Below are positions 1 to 6,468 of a stretch of DNA of 17,045 bases, piece after piece (position 1 is the stretch's first letter; each line of letters starts with the position of its first letter). The notes beneath the pieces are model-generated. The model worked only from the letters and a program-made list of their open reading frames with translations. It was not told where the DNA came from and searched no databases. The DNA comes from an uncultured Clostridia bacterium (lineage in GTDB: Bacteria; Bacillota; Clostridia; Christensenellales; CAG-138): NCBI GenBank assembly GCA_934633985.1, contig CAKTYU010000022.1, positions 1-17,045 of the forward strand, written 5' to 3'. Both the position numbers and the translations under genes were made by a program.

Positions 1-84
1 ACACCCTTGCCTTCGGCTAACGCTTCCTACTGCCGAGCGCGTAGTGGTCTTTCACCACCTAGTTGTTGCCCATGCCGGGCGCAC
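1..84 (-). mobile_element. Group IIC intron, 5' end of domain I (truncated by window edge)
   Basis: Read on the minus strand from 84 leftwards, the sequence opens with GTGCGCCCGGCATGGG. It then has a GTGGT-GAAA-ACCAC-type hairpin, a GGCAGTAGGAAG stretch, and TTAGCCGAAGGCAAGGGTGT at the window edge. This order of blocks matches, from memory, the 5' end of bacterial class C group II introns such as the Oceanobacillus iheyensis intron (GTGTGCCCGGCATGGG ... GGCAAGGGTGT). Group IIC introns characteristically insert just downstream of terminator-like hairpins, and a 15-bp hairpin lies on the 5'-exon side (93-128). Only the first part of domain I is visible; the reverse transcriptase and domains II-VI would lie left of the window. 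The exact 5' splice site could be off by one base, because position 85 adds one more G. Confidence 0.85.
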
Positions 85-92
85 CAAAATGC

Positions 93-128
93 AAAGCGAG
101 GACGCCGGATTTTCGGCGTCCTCGCTTT
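93..128 (-). terminator. Rho-independent-type hairpin, target site of the intron
   Basis: AAAGCGAGGACGCCG (93-107) pairs perfectly with CGGCGTCCTCGCTTT (114-128) around a six-base loop. On the minus strand the stem is followed by GCATTTTG and then the intron 5' end. On the plus strand the stem ends in TTT, with only a short T-run. It could therefore have served either strand. No minus-strand gene is visible between it and 241, so it may be the terminator of a plus-strand gene lying beyond the intron. Confidence 0.75.
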
Positions 129-241
129 CTGCTCATGAACGGTATTGGGTTGATACCCCTGCGCGCGGGCAGCTTAAAGCTCTCCCGTGTTTTTTTGCGC
201 TTCTTTGGAAATAATAAGGCAAAAAGGAGCGTGATGCATAT

Positions 242-814
242 ATGAATCTCAACCGGAGAGGGTACTACACGGCGGCGGCGCTGGGCTTGATAATACTTTC
301 CATGGGCCTAGGCATGGGCTGGTTTGCGGGGAGGATGGGCGATCCGCAGCAGCAGGAGAGCATTACGGTCAGGGAGCCGGAGGAAAATGAAGAGGCTCCC
401 GTTGCCGCGGAGGAGAGGTTCTCCGTCGCCACGGTGAACATGTTCCGATGCGGCCACAGGATAGAGCGGGACGAAAATATTACGGCCACGGCGCGGGAGG
501 CGGAGGGGCTCATGCGGCGGTACGGAGGCTGCAACTATGAGCTCAAGGACGGCCGCATGGCGCTTTACCGGGAATTTGACTGCTGCTGCCCGGAGCATTA
601 TTTTACCGGCGAGCAAAACGGCGGTATAGCCGTATTCGAGACAGACCGGCACAGCTTTGAGAAGAAGGAGGTGTGCCTGCTGGAGGTACCCGCCGGCAGC
701 GAAGCATACGGCGAGCTTGCCGCAGGCATGGAGTTTGATACGCTGGAGGATATAAACCTCTATATAGAGGGGATAGAGGACGCCGGAGGGACGGAGGAAG
801 CAGCGGAGGAATAA
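242..814 (+). CDS. BofC-like membrane-anchored protein
   Basis: This encodes 190 residues. Residues 10-30 form one hydrophobic segment (signal anchor), followed by an acidic linker (about 36-58) and a soluble domain of about 60-175. The domain contains FRCGH (C70, H72) and, about 45 residues later, CCCPEH (C114-C116, H119); these Cys/His pairs could bind metal. The CGH...CPxH layout and the gene order resemble clostridial proteins assigned to the BofC C-terminal domain. In Bacillus, BofC is a forespore protein that restrains SpoIVB, and bofC sits beside ruvAB. A sporulation role here is inference only. The start at 242 has AAGGAG about 15 bases upstream, rather far, but no better in-frame start exists. 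The acidic tail (EEAAEE) is low complexity. Confidence 0.6.
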   Translation: MNLNRRGYYTAAALGLIILSMGLGMGWFAGRMGDPQQQESITVREPEENEEAPVAAEERFSVATVNMFRCGHRIERDENITATAREAEGLMRRYGGCNYELKDGRMALYREFDCCCPEHYFTGEQNGGIAVFETDRHSFEKKEVCLLEVPAGSEAYGELAAGMEFDTLEDINLYIEGIEDAGGTEEAAEE

Positions 815-815
815 G

Positions 816-844
816 TTGTTAAAATCTGCCGCCCATGGTACAAT
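816..844 (+). promoter_or_regulatory. Sigma-A promoter for ruvCAB
   Basis: TTGTTA (816-821) and TACAAT (839-844) are separated by 17 bases, starting two bases after the stop codon of the BofC-like gene. A transcript would begin near 851, about 33 bases before the ruvC start. This suggests ruvCAB can be transcribed independently of the upstream gene. No LexA-type GAAC-N4-GTTC box was seen around it. Confidence 0.65.
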
Positions 845-885
845 ATACAATGATTTATTGTATTTTTAACGGAGCGGCAGGTTTT
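821..885 (+). repeat. Inverted repeat enclosing the ruvC promoter and start
   Basis: AAAATCTGCCGC (821-832) pairs with GCGGCAGGTTTT (874-885) over 12 positions with one G-T wobble. The 3' arm covers the end of the ribosome binding site region and the first two bases of the ruvC TTG start. It is followed by GATTATTTT, so in a readthrough transcript it could act as a weak terminator or mask ruvC initiation. Transcripts from the promoter at 816-844 would lack the left arm. Confidence 0.45.
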
Positions 886-1381
886 GATTATTTTGGGGAT
901 AGATCCGGGCTATGCGATATTGGGCTACGGCGTGCTGGAGACCGACGGGCGAAGGGTGCGCCCGTTGGACTACGGCGTTGTGGAAACAAAGGCCGGCACG
1001 CCCTTTCCCGAAAGGTTAGATATGCTGTATGCCGGAGTTAATGAGCTTTTGCGGCTTTACAGGCCGGATTGCGCGGTGTTTGAGGAGCTCTTTTTCTACC
1101 ATAACGCCACCACCGCCATACAGGTGGGCGCTGGGCGCGGCGTGGCCATGCTGGCGGCACAGCAGGGAGGAATACCCCTTTACGAGTACACGCCAATGCA
1201 GATAAAGCTCGCCGTTACGGGAAACGGGCACGCGGATAAAAAGCAGGTGCAGCAGATGGTAAGGCTGCTGCTGAACCTCAAGACCACGCCGAAGCCGGAC
1301 GACGCCGCGGATGCGCTGGGCGCGGCGATATGCCACGCCAACACCTCAGAGGTTTCAAGGGAAGAATTTAGGATAAAGTAA
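884..1381 (+). CDS. ruvC: Holliday junction endodeoxyribonuclease RuvC
   Basis: RuvC cleaves Holliday junctions symmetrically as a dimer, acting with the RuvAB motor in recombinational repair. The 165-residue product has the family's normal length and RNase H-like fold signatures. It begins MIILGIDPG (D7) and has FEELFF with E67/E68 and the C-terminal PDDAADALG motif with D140 and D143, giving the expected four acidic metal ligands. Translation starts at a TTG (884), chosen because GGAG at 871-874 lies nine bases upstream and because families typically start at this residue. The gene is followed 12 bases later by ruvA, forming ruvC-ruvA-ruvB. Confidence 0.96.
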   Translation: MIILGIDPGYAILGYGVLETDGRRVRPLDYGVVETKAGTPFPERLDMLYAGVNELLRLYRPDCAVFEELFFYHNATTAIQVGAGRGVAMLAAQQGGIPLYEYTPMQIKLAVTGNGHADKKQVQQMVRLLLNLKTTPKPDDAADALGAAICHANTSEVSREEFRIK

Positions 1382-1393
1382 GGGTAAGGCAGT

Positions 1394-1993
1394 ATGTACG
1401 CGTATATAAAGGGCATAGTGGACGAAAAGGGCATAGACAGGGCGGTGGTAGAGGCAGCCGGGGTAGGCTACGAGCTTTTGTGCCCGGACAGCACGCTGCG
1501 GGAGATAACCGCAGGCAGGGAGGCGAAGCTCCTTACCCACTTCAATATAACCCAGGACGGCGCGGCCCTGTACGGCTTCTATACAAAAGAGGAGCGTGAG
1601 ATGTTCCGCCGCCTCATAGCCGTAAACAGGGTAGGGCCCAAGCTGGCCCTCGCCATACTCGGCAGGCTGAGCCCGCAGGATATCGCCATGGCGATAGTCA
1701 CCCAGAACGCCGCAGCCTTTGACAGGATACCAGGACTCGGGAAAAAGACCGCCGCAAGGCTGCTGCTGGAGCTTAAAGAAAAGGTGTCCAACGATGAGAT
1801 GACGTCATCAGCTATCCCGAACCCGCAGGACGGCGGCATGGATATGCGGACGGAGGCAATAGCGGCGCTGGTGGCGCTGGGCTATGACGGCGTAAGCGCC
1901 GGGCGAGCGGTGTCCGCTGTCGGCGAATGCGGCAGGGTAGAGGATATGATAACCATGGCGCTGAGGGAAATGGGCAAGAGGAGCGGCTTTTAA
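1394..1993 (+). CDS. ruvA: Holliday junction branch migration protein RuvA
   Basis: RuvA is a tetramer that binds the four-way junction and loads the RuvB hexamers. The 199-residue product is full length. It has an N-terminal OB-fold (MYAYIKGIV..., about 1-62), helix-hairpin-helix elements (NRVGPKLALAIL at about 77-88 and IPGLGKKTAARL at about 112-123), a variable linker with NPQDGG, and a C-terminal domain III (about 150-199, TEAIAALVALGY) that contacts RuvB. The ribosome binding site is weak (AAGGGTAAGGC), consistent with translation coupled to ruvC 12 bases upstream. The stop codon abuts the ruvB start with no gap. Confidence 0.97.
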   Translation: MYAYIKGIVDEKGIDRAVVEAAGVGYELLCPDSTLREITAGREAKLLTHFNITQDGAALYGFYTKEEREMFRRLIAVNRVGPKLALAILGRLSPQDIAMAIVTQNAAAFDRIPGLGKKTAARLLLELKEKVSNDEMTSSAIPNPQDGGMDMRTEAIAALVALGYDGVSAGRAVSAVGECGRVEDMITMALREMGKRSGF

Positions 1994-3019
1994 ATGGACG
2001 ATAGACTTATAACCTCCTCCATGACGATGGAGGACGAGCAGATAGAATACAGCCTGCGCCCGAGGTTCCTTAACGAGTACATAGGCCAGCGCAACGTAAA
2101 GGAGCACATGCGCATATACATAGAGGCGGCCAAGCGCAGAGGCGAGCCTTTGGATCACGCCATATTCTATGGCCCGCCGGGCCTCGGCAAGACCACGCTC
2201 GCAGCCATAGTCGCAAACGAGATGGGGGGGAGCCTGCGCGTAACGTCGGGACCGGCCATATCCCATGCGGGCGACCTTGCGGCAATACTCACAAACCTCG
2301 CCCCCGGCGACGTGCTGTTCATAGACGAGATACACAGGCTGAACTCCAGCGTTGAGGAAGTGCTCTACCCCGCCATGGAGGATTACTCCATAGACATAAT
2401 AATAGGCAAGGGCCCCTCCGCCCACTCCATACGCCTCGATCTTCCAAAGTTCACCCTCATAGGCGCGACGACGCGCATGGGTATGCTCACCTCCCCCTTA
2501 AGGGACAGGTTCGGCATAAAGGAGCAGCTCGAGCTGTACGGCCCGGAGGAGCTTAAGGAGATAATCGAGCGCAGCGCGGATATACTCAACGTCAAAATAG
2601 ACAGGGAGGGTGCGCTGGAGATAGCCTCCCGCTCCCGCGGCACGCCGCGAATAGTCAACCGCCTGCTGAAGCGCGTGCGCGATTACGCCGAGGTGCGGGG
2701 CAACGGAGAGATAGATCTTGCGACGGCCCGGGCCGGCCTCGATATGCTGGCGATAGACGAGATGGGCCTGGACGCTGTGGATAGGCGCATGCTCGCCACC
2801 ATGATAGAAAAGTTCGGCGGCAGGCCGGTGGGCCTCGATACCATAGCCGCCGCCACCGGCGACGACGCCACCACCATAGAGGACGTGTACGAGCCGTATC
2901 TCATACAGCTTGGCTTTATCGCGAGGACGCCCCGGGGCCGCATAGTGATGCCGTTAGGCTACCGGCACATGGGCTACGCGCCGCCCGCCGACATGGGCCA
3001 GCAGAAGATGAACTTTTAA
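1994..3019 (+). CDS. ruvB: Holliday junction branch migration DNA helicase RuvB
   Basis: RuvB is the hexameric AAA+ motor that drives branch migration with RuvA. The 341-residue product contains Walker A GPPGLGKTT (60-68), Walker B LFIDEIH (D111, E112), the sensor/arginine-finger region GATTRMGMLTSPLRDRFG (157-174), and a C-terminal winged-helix domain (about 265-330) with the GRPVGLDTIAA motif. The ATG follows the ruvA TAA directly, so translation is probably coupled. Isoleucine codons here are overwhelmingly ATA, as in most genes of this window. Confidence 0.98.
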   Translation: MDDRLITSSMTMEDEQIEYSLRPRFLNEYIGQRNVKEHMRIYIEAAKRRGEPLDHAIFYGPPGLGKTTLAAIVANEMGGSLRVTSGPAISHAGDLAAILTNLAPGDVLFIDEIHRLNSSVEEVLYPAMEDYSIDIIIGKGPSAHSIRLDLPKFTLIGATTRMGMLTSPLRDRFGIKEQLELYGPEELKEIIERSADILNVKIDREGALEIASRSRGTPRIVNRLLKRVRDYAEVRGNGEIDLATARAGLDMLAIDEMGLDAVDRRMLATMIEKFGGRPVGLDTIAAATGDDATTIEDVYEPYLIQLGFIARTPRGRIVMPLGYRHMGYAPPADMGQQKMNF

Positions 3020-3056
3020 ATCGTATTTTAAAATAATGCTTACGGAGGACTAAACG

Positions 3057-3740
3057 ATGTTCGGAAAGAAGGAGCTTCAAAGGGAACTTGAACAGAAGGA
3101 ACAGCAGATACAGGAGCTGAACCGCAGGCTCAAGGAATACCAGGACAGAAACGACGCGGTAGTAAGCGCCCTTACGGACGCGAAGTCCGCCGCAAACCGC
3201 ATAGTCGGCGCAGCGGAGGCGAAGCGCGACGATATAATCGCCGCCGCCATGCGCGAAAAGGCAGATATTGAGTCCCAAAGGGACGGTATACTCGACAGGG
3301 CAAGGGAACAGGCCGCGGCAATAGTTGTGGACGCCGAGAAAAGGGCGAAGGCCGCCGAGGAGCAGGCTAAATACTTCCGGGATTATATTCGGGATACCGC
3401 GGATACCGTGCGCCGCCAGGCCGAAAGCTATGCCGGATTCCTTGAAAATTACGAGAATATGGGCGTGGGGCAGCAGATAGGGGCTGAAAGGATAGATACG
3501 CCGGAGGAGTACAATAACCCGGCGGAGCTTATAAAGAGCATATACAATATCGAGGGGCGGGAGCTTCCCGACGAGGTGAAGAAGCCCGACGGCGGACAGG
3601 AGACAGACGAGGAAAAGGTATGGACCGTCGATGAGGTCGTCAGCGAGGAAAAAAATAACGACGACGGCGCAGCCAACGCGGAGGGAAGCCTCGACAGCGA
3701 CCTGAACGACATACTGAACGATATATTAAAGCTGGATTGA
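3057..3740 (+). CDS. DivIVA-like coiled-coil protein
   Basis: This 227-residue protein is dominated by a charged coiled coil (about residues 4-125, rich in E, K, Q, R and A). A second acidic, low-complexity half follows (about 140-227), ending in a short repeated DLNDILNDILKLD helix. There is no signal peptide or membrane segment. The segment SAANRIVGAAEAKRDDII resembles the ATP synthase b-like/DivIVA-type coiled coils encoded near division and housekeeping genes in Clostridia. A role in polar or septal scaffolding would be inference from the family resemblance. GGAGGA about seven bases upstream of 3057 supports the start. It follows ruvB by 37 bases with no terminator, so it may be cotranscribed. 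Confidence 0.5.
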   Translation: MFGKKELQRELEQKEQQIQELNRRLKEYQDRNDAVVSALTDAKSAANRIVGAAEAKRDDIIAAAMREKADIESQRDGILDRAREQAAAIVVDAEKRAKAAEEQAKYFRDYIRDTADTVRRQAESYAGFLENYENMGVGQQIGAERIDTPEEYNNPAELIKSIYNIEGRELPDEVKKPDGGQETDEEKVWTVDEVVSEEKNNDDGAANAEGSLDSDLNDILNDILKLD

Positions 3741-3769
3741 TTGACATAACTTATATGTGATGCTATAAT
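3741..3769 (+). promoter_or_regulatory. Consensus sigma-A promoter of the proS T-box leader
   Basis: TTGACA (3741-3746) and TATAAT (3764-3769) match consensus exactly with a 17-base spacer, and a TG at 3761-3762 makes an extended -10. The -35 box starts at the base after the upstream stop codon. Transcription should start near 3776, at the beginning of the T-box fold. Confidence 0.9.
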
Positions 3770-3775
3770 CGACTA

Positions 3776-3996
3776 TATTTAGATAAGGATATTGCGGAAA
3801 GCCCGATGCTCCCGCAACTGCGAAAAGAGAGGCTGCCTCACTGGCTGAAAGGGCGGCTGCGCGGTTTCGCATCGGTTCCCGTTCCGTATCCCGCGGGGAG
3901 GAAATGCCCCGCCGCAGGTGAGCGTTAAAGCCGGACGAGAACCAATTAAGGTGGTACCGCGGATAAACAGCCGCCCTTATATTTAGGGCGGCTTTT
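3776..3996 (+). promoter_or_regulatory. T-box riboswitch (tRNA-Pro sensing) upstream of proS
   Basis: The conserved T-box AAGGTGGTACCGCGG is at 3948-3962. In the antiterminator, AAGG (3948-3951) pairs with CCTT (3975-3978) and GCGG (3959-3962) with CCGC (3971-3974), leaving the seven-base TGGTACC bulge that binds the tRNA acceptor end. Stem I is formed by GGATA/TATCC (3787-3791 / 3887-3891), CGG/CCG and CCGATGC/GCATCGG (3803-3809 / 3869-3875). Its internal loop contains TTCCCGTT (3876-3883), where both in-place candidate specifiers, CCC (3878-3880) and CCG, are proline codons. AGAGAGGCTG (3825 onward) resembles the conserved stem I distal motif. Uncharged tRNA-Pro should stabilise the antiterminator and raise proS expression. 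Confidence 0.95.
3969..3996 (+). terminator. T-box regulated terminator
   Basis: AGCCGCCCT (3969-3977) pairs with AGGGCGGCT (3985-3993) around a TATATTT loop, followed by TTT. The left arm shares bases with the antiterminator, so the two folds exclude each other. It also stands as the only terminator-like element between the ruv genes and proS. Confidence 0.9.
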
Positions 3997-4037
3997 GAAA
4001 TGCAAATAAAATTTACTTAATAATACCGGAGGAAATT

Positions 4038-5483
4038 ATGGCAAAGAAAGAAAACCAGTTCGTTCAGGAGATCACACCCCGCGACGTGGATTTTGCGAAG
4101 TGGTATACCGATATCGTGCTCAAAAACGATATGTGCGACTATACCGACGTTCGCGGCTGTATGGCTATCAAGCCCTACGGCTATGCCGTTTGGGAGCTCA
4201 TGCAGAAGGAAATGGATCAGCGCTTCAAGGACACGGGCCATCAGAATGCATACTTCCCTCTGCTTATCCCCGAAAGCATGCTGATGAAGGAGGCGGAGCA
4301 CGTCGAGGGCTTCGCGCCGGAGGTTGCATGGGTAACGCAGGGCGGCAGCGAGGTGCTTCAGGAGCGTATGGCTATCCGCCCCACCAGCGAAACCATAATC
4401 GGCACCATGTATTCCAAATGGATACAGTCCTATCGCGACCTGCCCGTGCTGTATAACCAGTGGTGCAACGTAATGCGCTGGGAAAAGAGCACCCGCCCCT
4501 TCCTCCGCACCTCCGAGTTCCTTTGGCAAGAGGGCCACACCGCCCATGAGACCCATGAGGACGCGCAGGAAGAGACCATTCGCATGCTCAACGTATACTA
4601 TGATTTCATGGTAAACGTGCTGGCTATCCCCGTAGTACGCGGCCGCAAGAGCGAGAGCGAGCGCTTCGCGGGCGCTGAGGCCACATATACCCTGGAGGCG
4701 CTGATGCACGACGGCAAGGCGCTGCAGATGGGCACCTCCCACAACCTGTCCGATCACTTTGCAAGGAGCTACGATATAAAGTACCTGAGCAGGGAGGGCA
4801 AGCAGGAGTATTGCTATACTACCTCCTGGGGAACCTCTACCCGCATGATCGGCGGCATGATAATGGTTCACGGCGACGACCGCGGACTCAAGATGCCTCC
4901 CAAGGTAGCGCCCATACAGGTAGTCATACTGCCCATCGCCATGCATAAGGAGGGCGTTCTGGAGAAGGCTAAGGAGCTTTATGACGAGATAAAGTCCGCC
5001 GGCCTCCGCGTAAAGCTGGACGACAGCGAGCAGAGCGCGGGCTGGAAATTCAATCAGTGGGAGATGAAGGGCGTTCCCGCCCGCATCGAGATAGGCCCAA
5101 GGGATATCGAAAACGGCGTCGTGACCGTGGTGCGCCGCGATACCCTCGAGAAGTTCACAATGCCCTTTGAAGGCATAGGGGAAAGCCTCGTAAAGCTCAT
5201 GGCCGATATACACCAGACCATGTACGATATGGCCCTCGAGCATCGCAAGGCCCATACCACCCACGCCGAAAACTTCGGCGACTTCATGGACGGCGTAAAG
5301 AAGGGCTTCGTAAAGGCTCCCTGGTGCGCCGATCCCGATTGTGAGATAGAGATAAAGTGCGCTACCGGCGCCTCCACCCGCTGCAAGGCCATGGACGAGG
5401 ATGCGACGGTAAAGCCCGGCTGCAAGTGCGTATTCTGCAACCGCGAGGCAAAGACCATGATGTATTTCGCAAGAGCGTACTGA
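4038..5483 (+). CDS. proS: Prolyl-tRNA synthetase, archaeal/eukaryotic-like (type 3)
   Basis: ProRS charges tRNA-Pro with proline in the cytoplasm. The 481-residue length, absence of the editing insertion found in classical bacterial ProRS, and a C-terminal extra domain ending in Tyr identify the shorter type 3 form. Class II motifs are visible: RPTSE (114-118), RWE (147-149), RTSEFLWQEGHTAH (157-170), and GGMIMVHGDDRGL near 275. The C-terminal domain carries a Cys cluster (CADPDC ... CKCVFC), likely a zinc site. GGAGG about seven bases upstream supports the ATG at 4038. Expression is controlled by the T-box leader. A long reverse-strand open frame opposite the gene is a shadow. Confidence 0.97.
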   Translation: MAKKENQFVQEITPRDVDFAKWYTDIVLKNDMCDYTDVRGCMAIKPYGYAVWELMQKEMDQRFKDTGHQNAYFPLLIPESMLMKEAEHVEGFAPEVAWVTQGGSEVLQERMAIRPTSETIIGTMYSKWIQSYRDLPVLYNQWCNVMRWEKSTRPFLRTSEFLWQEGHTAHETHEDAQEETIRMLNVYYDFMVNVLAIPVVRGRKSESERFAGAEATYTLEALMHDGKALQMGTSHNLSDHFARSYDIKYLSREGKQEYCYTTSWGTSTRMIGGMIMVHGDDRGLKMPPKVAPIQVVILPIAMHKEGVLEKAKELYDEIKSAGLRVKLDDSEQSAGWKFNQWEMKGVPARIEIGPRDIENGVVTVVRRDTLEKFTMPFEGIGESLVKLMADIHQTMYDMALEHRKAHTTHAENFGDFMDGVKKGFVKAPWCADPDCEIEIKCATGASTRCKAMDEDATVKPGCKCVFCNREAKTMMYFARAY

Positions 5484-5503
5484 TCTAAGGCGAAAAGCGA
5501 CAT

Positions 5504-5542
5504 AGCGCCGTTTGGGTGTTTTACGCCTGAGCGGCGCTTTTT
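5504..5542 (+). terminator. Rho-independent terminator of proS
   Basis: AGCGCCG (5504-5510) pairs with CGGCGCT (5532-5538), followed by TTTT. An inner GGGTGT / ACGCCT pairing with wobbles can extend the stem. It lies 21 bases after the proS stop. Confidence 0.85.
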
Positions 5543-5597
5543 AAAACAAGGCCGCACGGCGGCATAAGCCGATAAAAATGCGGGAAGGGAGCAGGGT

Positions 5598-6272
5598 ATG
5601 CAGGTAAAGATGGATATATACGAAGCCATGCGGGCGCGCCATTCCGTGCGGGCGTATGAGCAGAGGGAGATTGAAGGCGGGATCAAGGACATGCTGGAGG
5701 ATAAAATAGCGGAGCTCAACGGCCGGAGCGGGCTGCATATACAGCTTATCACCCATGAGCCCAAGGCCTTCGACAGCCCTATGGCACACTATGGCAAATT
5801 CTCCGGCGTGACGGATTACATCGCGATGATAGGCAAGAAGGACGACGAAATAGAGGAAAAATGCGGCTACTATGGCGAAAAGCTGGTGCTCTTTGCCCAG
5901 CAGCTCGGGCTTAACACCTGCTGGGTAGCCGTGAGTTACAAAAAGATAAAGACGGCTTATATGCTGGACGCCGGGGAAAAGCTGTGCATAGTCATAGCGA
6001 TAGGCTACGGCAAAACTCAGGGCGTGCCGCATAAAAGCAAGGCGCCCTCCGAGGTAGCCGATATGGGCGACGTGCCGGAGTGGTTCAAAAAGGGCGTGGA
6101 GGCGGCGCTTTTGGCGCCTACCGCGGTAAATCAGCAGAAGTTTTTCTTTTCCCTCGATAACGGCCGGGTGTCGGCAAGGGCGGGAAGGGGCTTTTATTCA
6201 AAAATAGACTTAGGCATAGCCAAGTGCCATTTTGAGCTTGGCGCGGGGAAGGAAAATTTCAATTGGGCATAG
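5598..6272 (+). CDS. Nitroreductase-family protein (TM1586-type)
   Basis: The 224-residue protein begins with a nitroreductase N-terminal signature, YEAMRARHSVRAY (about 8-20), where Arg and Ser contact FMN in the family. It has a mid region GEKLVLFAQQLGLNTCWVAVSY (about 95-115) and a second half EAALLAPTAVNQQKFFF that resembles the paired-domain putative nitroreductases first seen in Thermotoga. Such proteins bind FMN and use NAD(P)H, but the physiological substrate is unknown. The start is supported by GGGAGCAGGGT just upstream; an internal ATG at 5610 (MDIYEAM) is an alternative. No membrane segment is seen. The gene stands alone after the proS terminator, with only a weak hairpin after its end and no obvious promoter. 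Confidence 0.75.
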   Translation: MQVKMDIYEAMRARHSVRAYEQREIEGGIKDMLEDKIAELNGRSGLHIQLITHEPKAFDSPMAHYGKFSGVTDYIAMIGKKDDEIEEKCGYYGEKLVLFAQQLGLNTCWVAVSYKKIKTAYMLDAGEKLCIVIAIGYGKTQGVPHKSKAPSEVADMGDVPEWFKKGVEAALLAPTAVNQQKFFFSLDNGRVSARAGRGFYSKIDLGIAKCHFELGAGKENFNWA

Positions 6273-6336
6273 GCGCGCCCTGCAAGGCTGGCCTATTAGG
6301 TATATAATTTGGGCCTTTTACGCGATTTGACTATTA

Positions 6337-6366
6337 TTCACATTGGCGGGCTTTATTTAATGTGAA
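6337..6366 (+). repeat. Perfect 8-bp inverted repeat upstream of lgt
   Basis: TTCACATT (6337-6344) and AATGTGAA (6359-6366) are exact inverted copies separated by 14 bases, giving half-site centres 22 bases apart (about two helical turns). It lies just upstream of the TATAAT at 6375-6380, in a stretch richer in A+T than its surroundings. It could be an operator for a dimeric regulator; no known consensus is assigned. Confidence 0.5.
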
Positions 6367-6380
6367 GTTTGCAGTATAAT
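6352..6380 (+). promoter_or_regulatory. Possible promoter of the lgt operon
   Basis: A perfect TATAAT lies at 6375-6380. At 17 bases upstream the only -35 match is TTTATT (6352-6357), which is poor and overlaps the inverted repeat. A better hexamer, TTGACT at 6327-6332, is too far away to pair with it. An activator-dependent promoter would fit, but this is inference. Confidence 0.45.
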
Positions 6381-6396
6381 AGCAATAGTGCCAAAG

Positions 6397-6428
6397 TGCG
6401 GCATGGGCGAAGGTTCCTGCCGTATTTT
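6397..6428 (+). promoter_or_regulatory. Leader hairpin with T-run ahead of lgt
   Basis: TGCGGCA (6397-6403) pairs with TGCCGTA (6418-6424) including one G-T wobble, around a 14-base loop, and is followed by TTTTAG. It sits within the predicted lgt leader and could be a weak attenuator. Confidence 0.35.
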
Positions 6429-6468
6429 AGTATGTTTGATATTTTAAGCGTAATTGGAGGAACAAAAT

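Noticed and set aside
63..245. A 60-codon plus-strand open frame at the left end
   Set aside because: It runs through the intron end and the terminator hairpin, has no ribosome binding site and no recognisable protein features.
4017..5264. A 415-codon open frame on the minus strand opposite proS
   Set aside because: It is antisense to a clearly conserved proS, has a composition typical of a reverse-frame shadow, and has no ribosome binding site or recognisable domain.
6454..6468. TTG at 6454 as the lgt start
   Set aside because: It overlaps the GGAGG that serves ATG 6469, and no ribosome binding site lies upstream of it.
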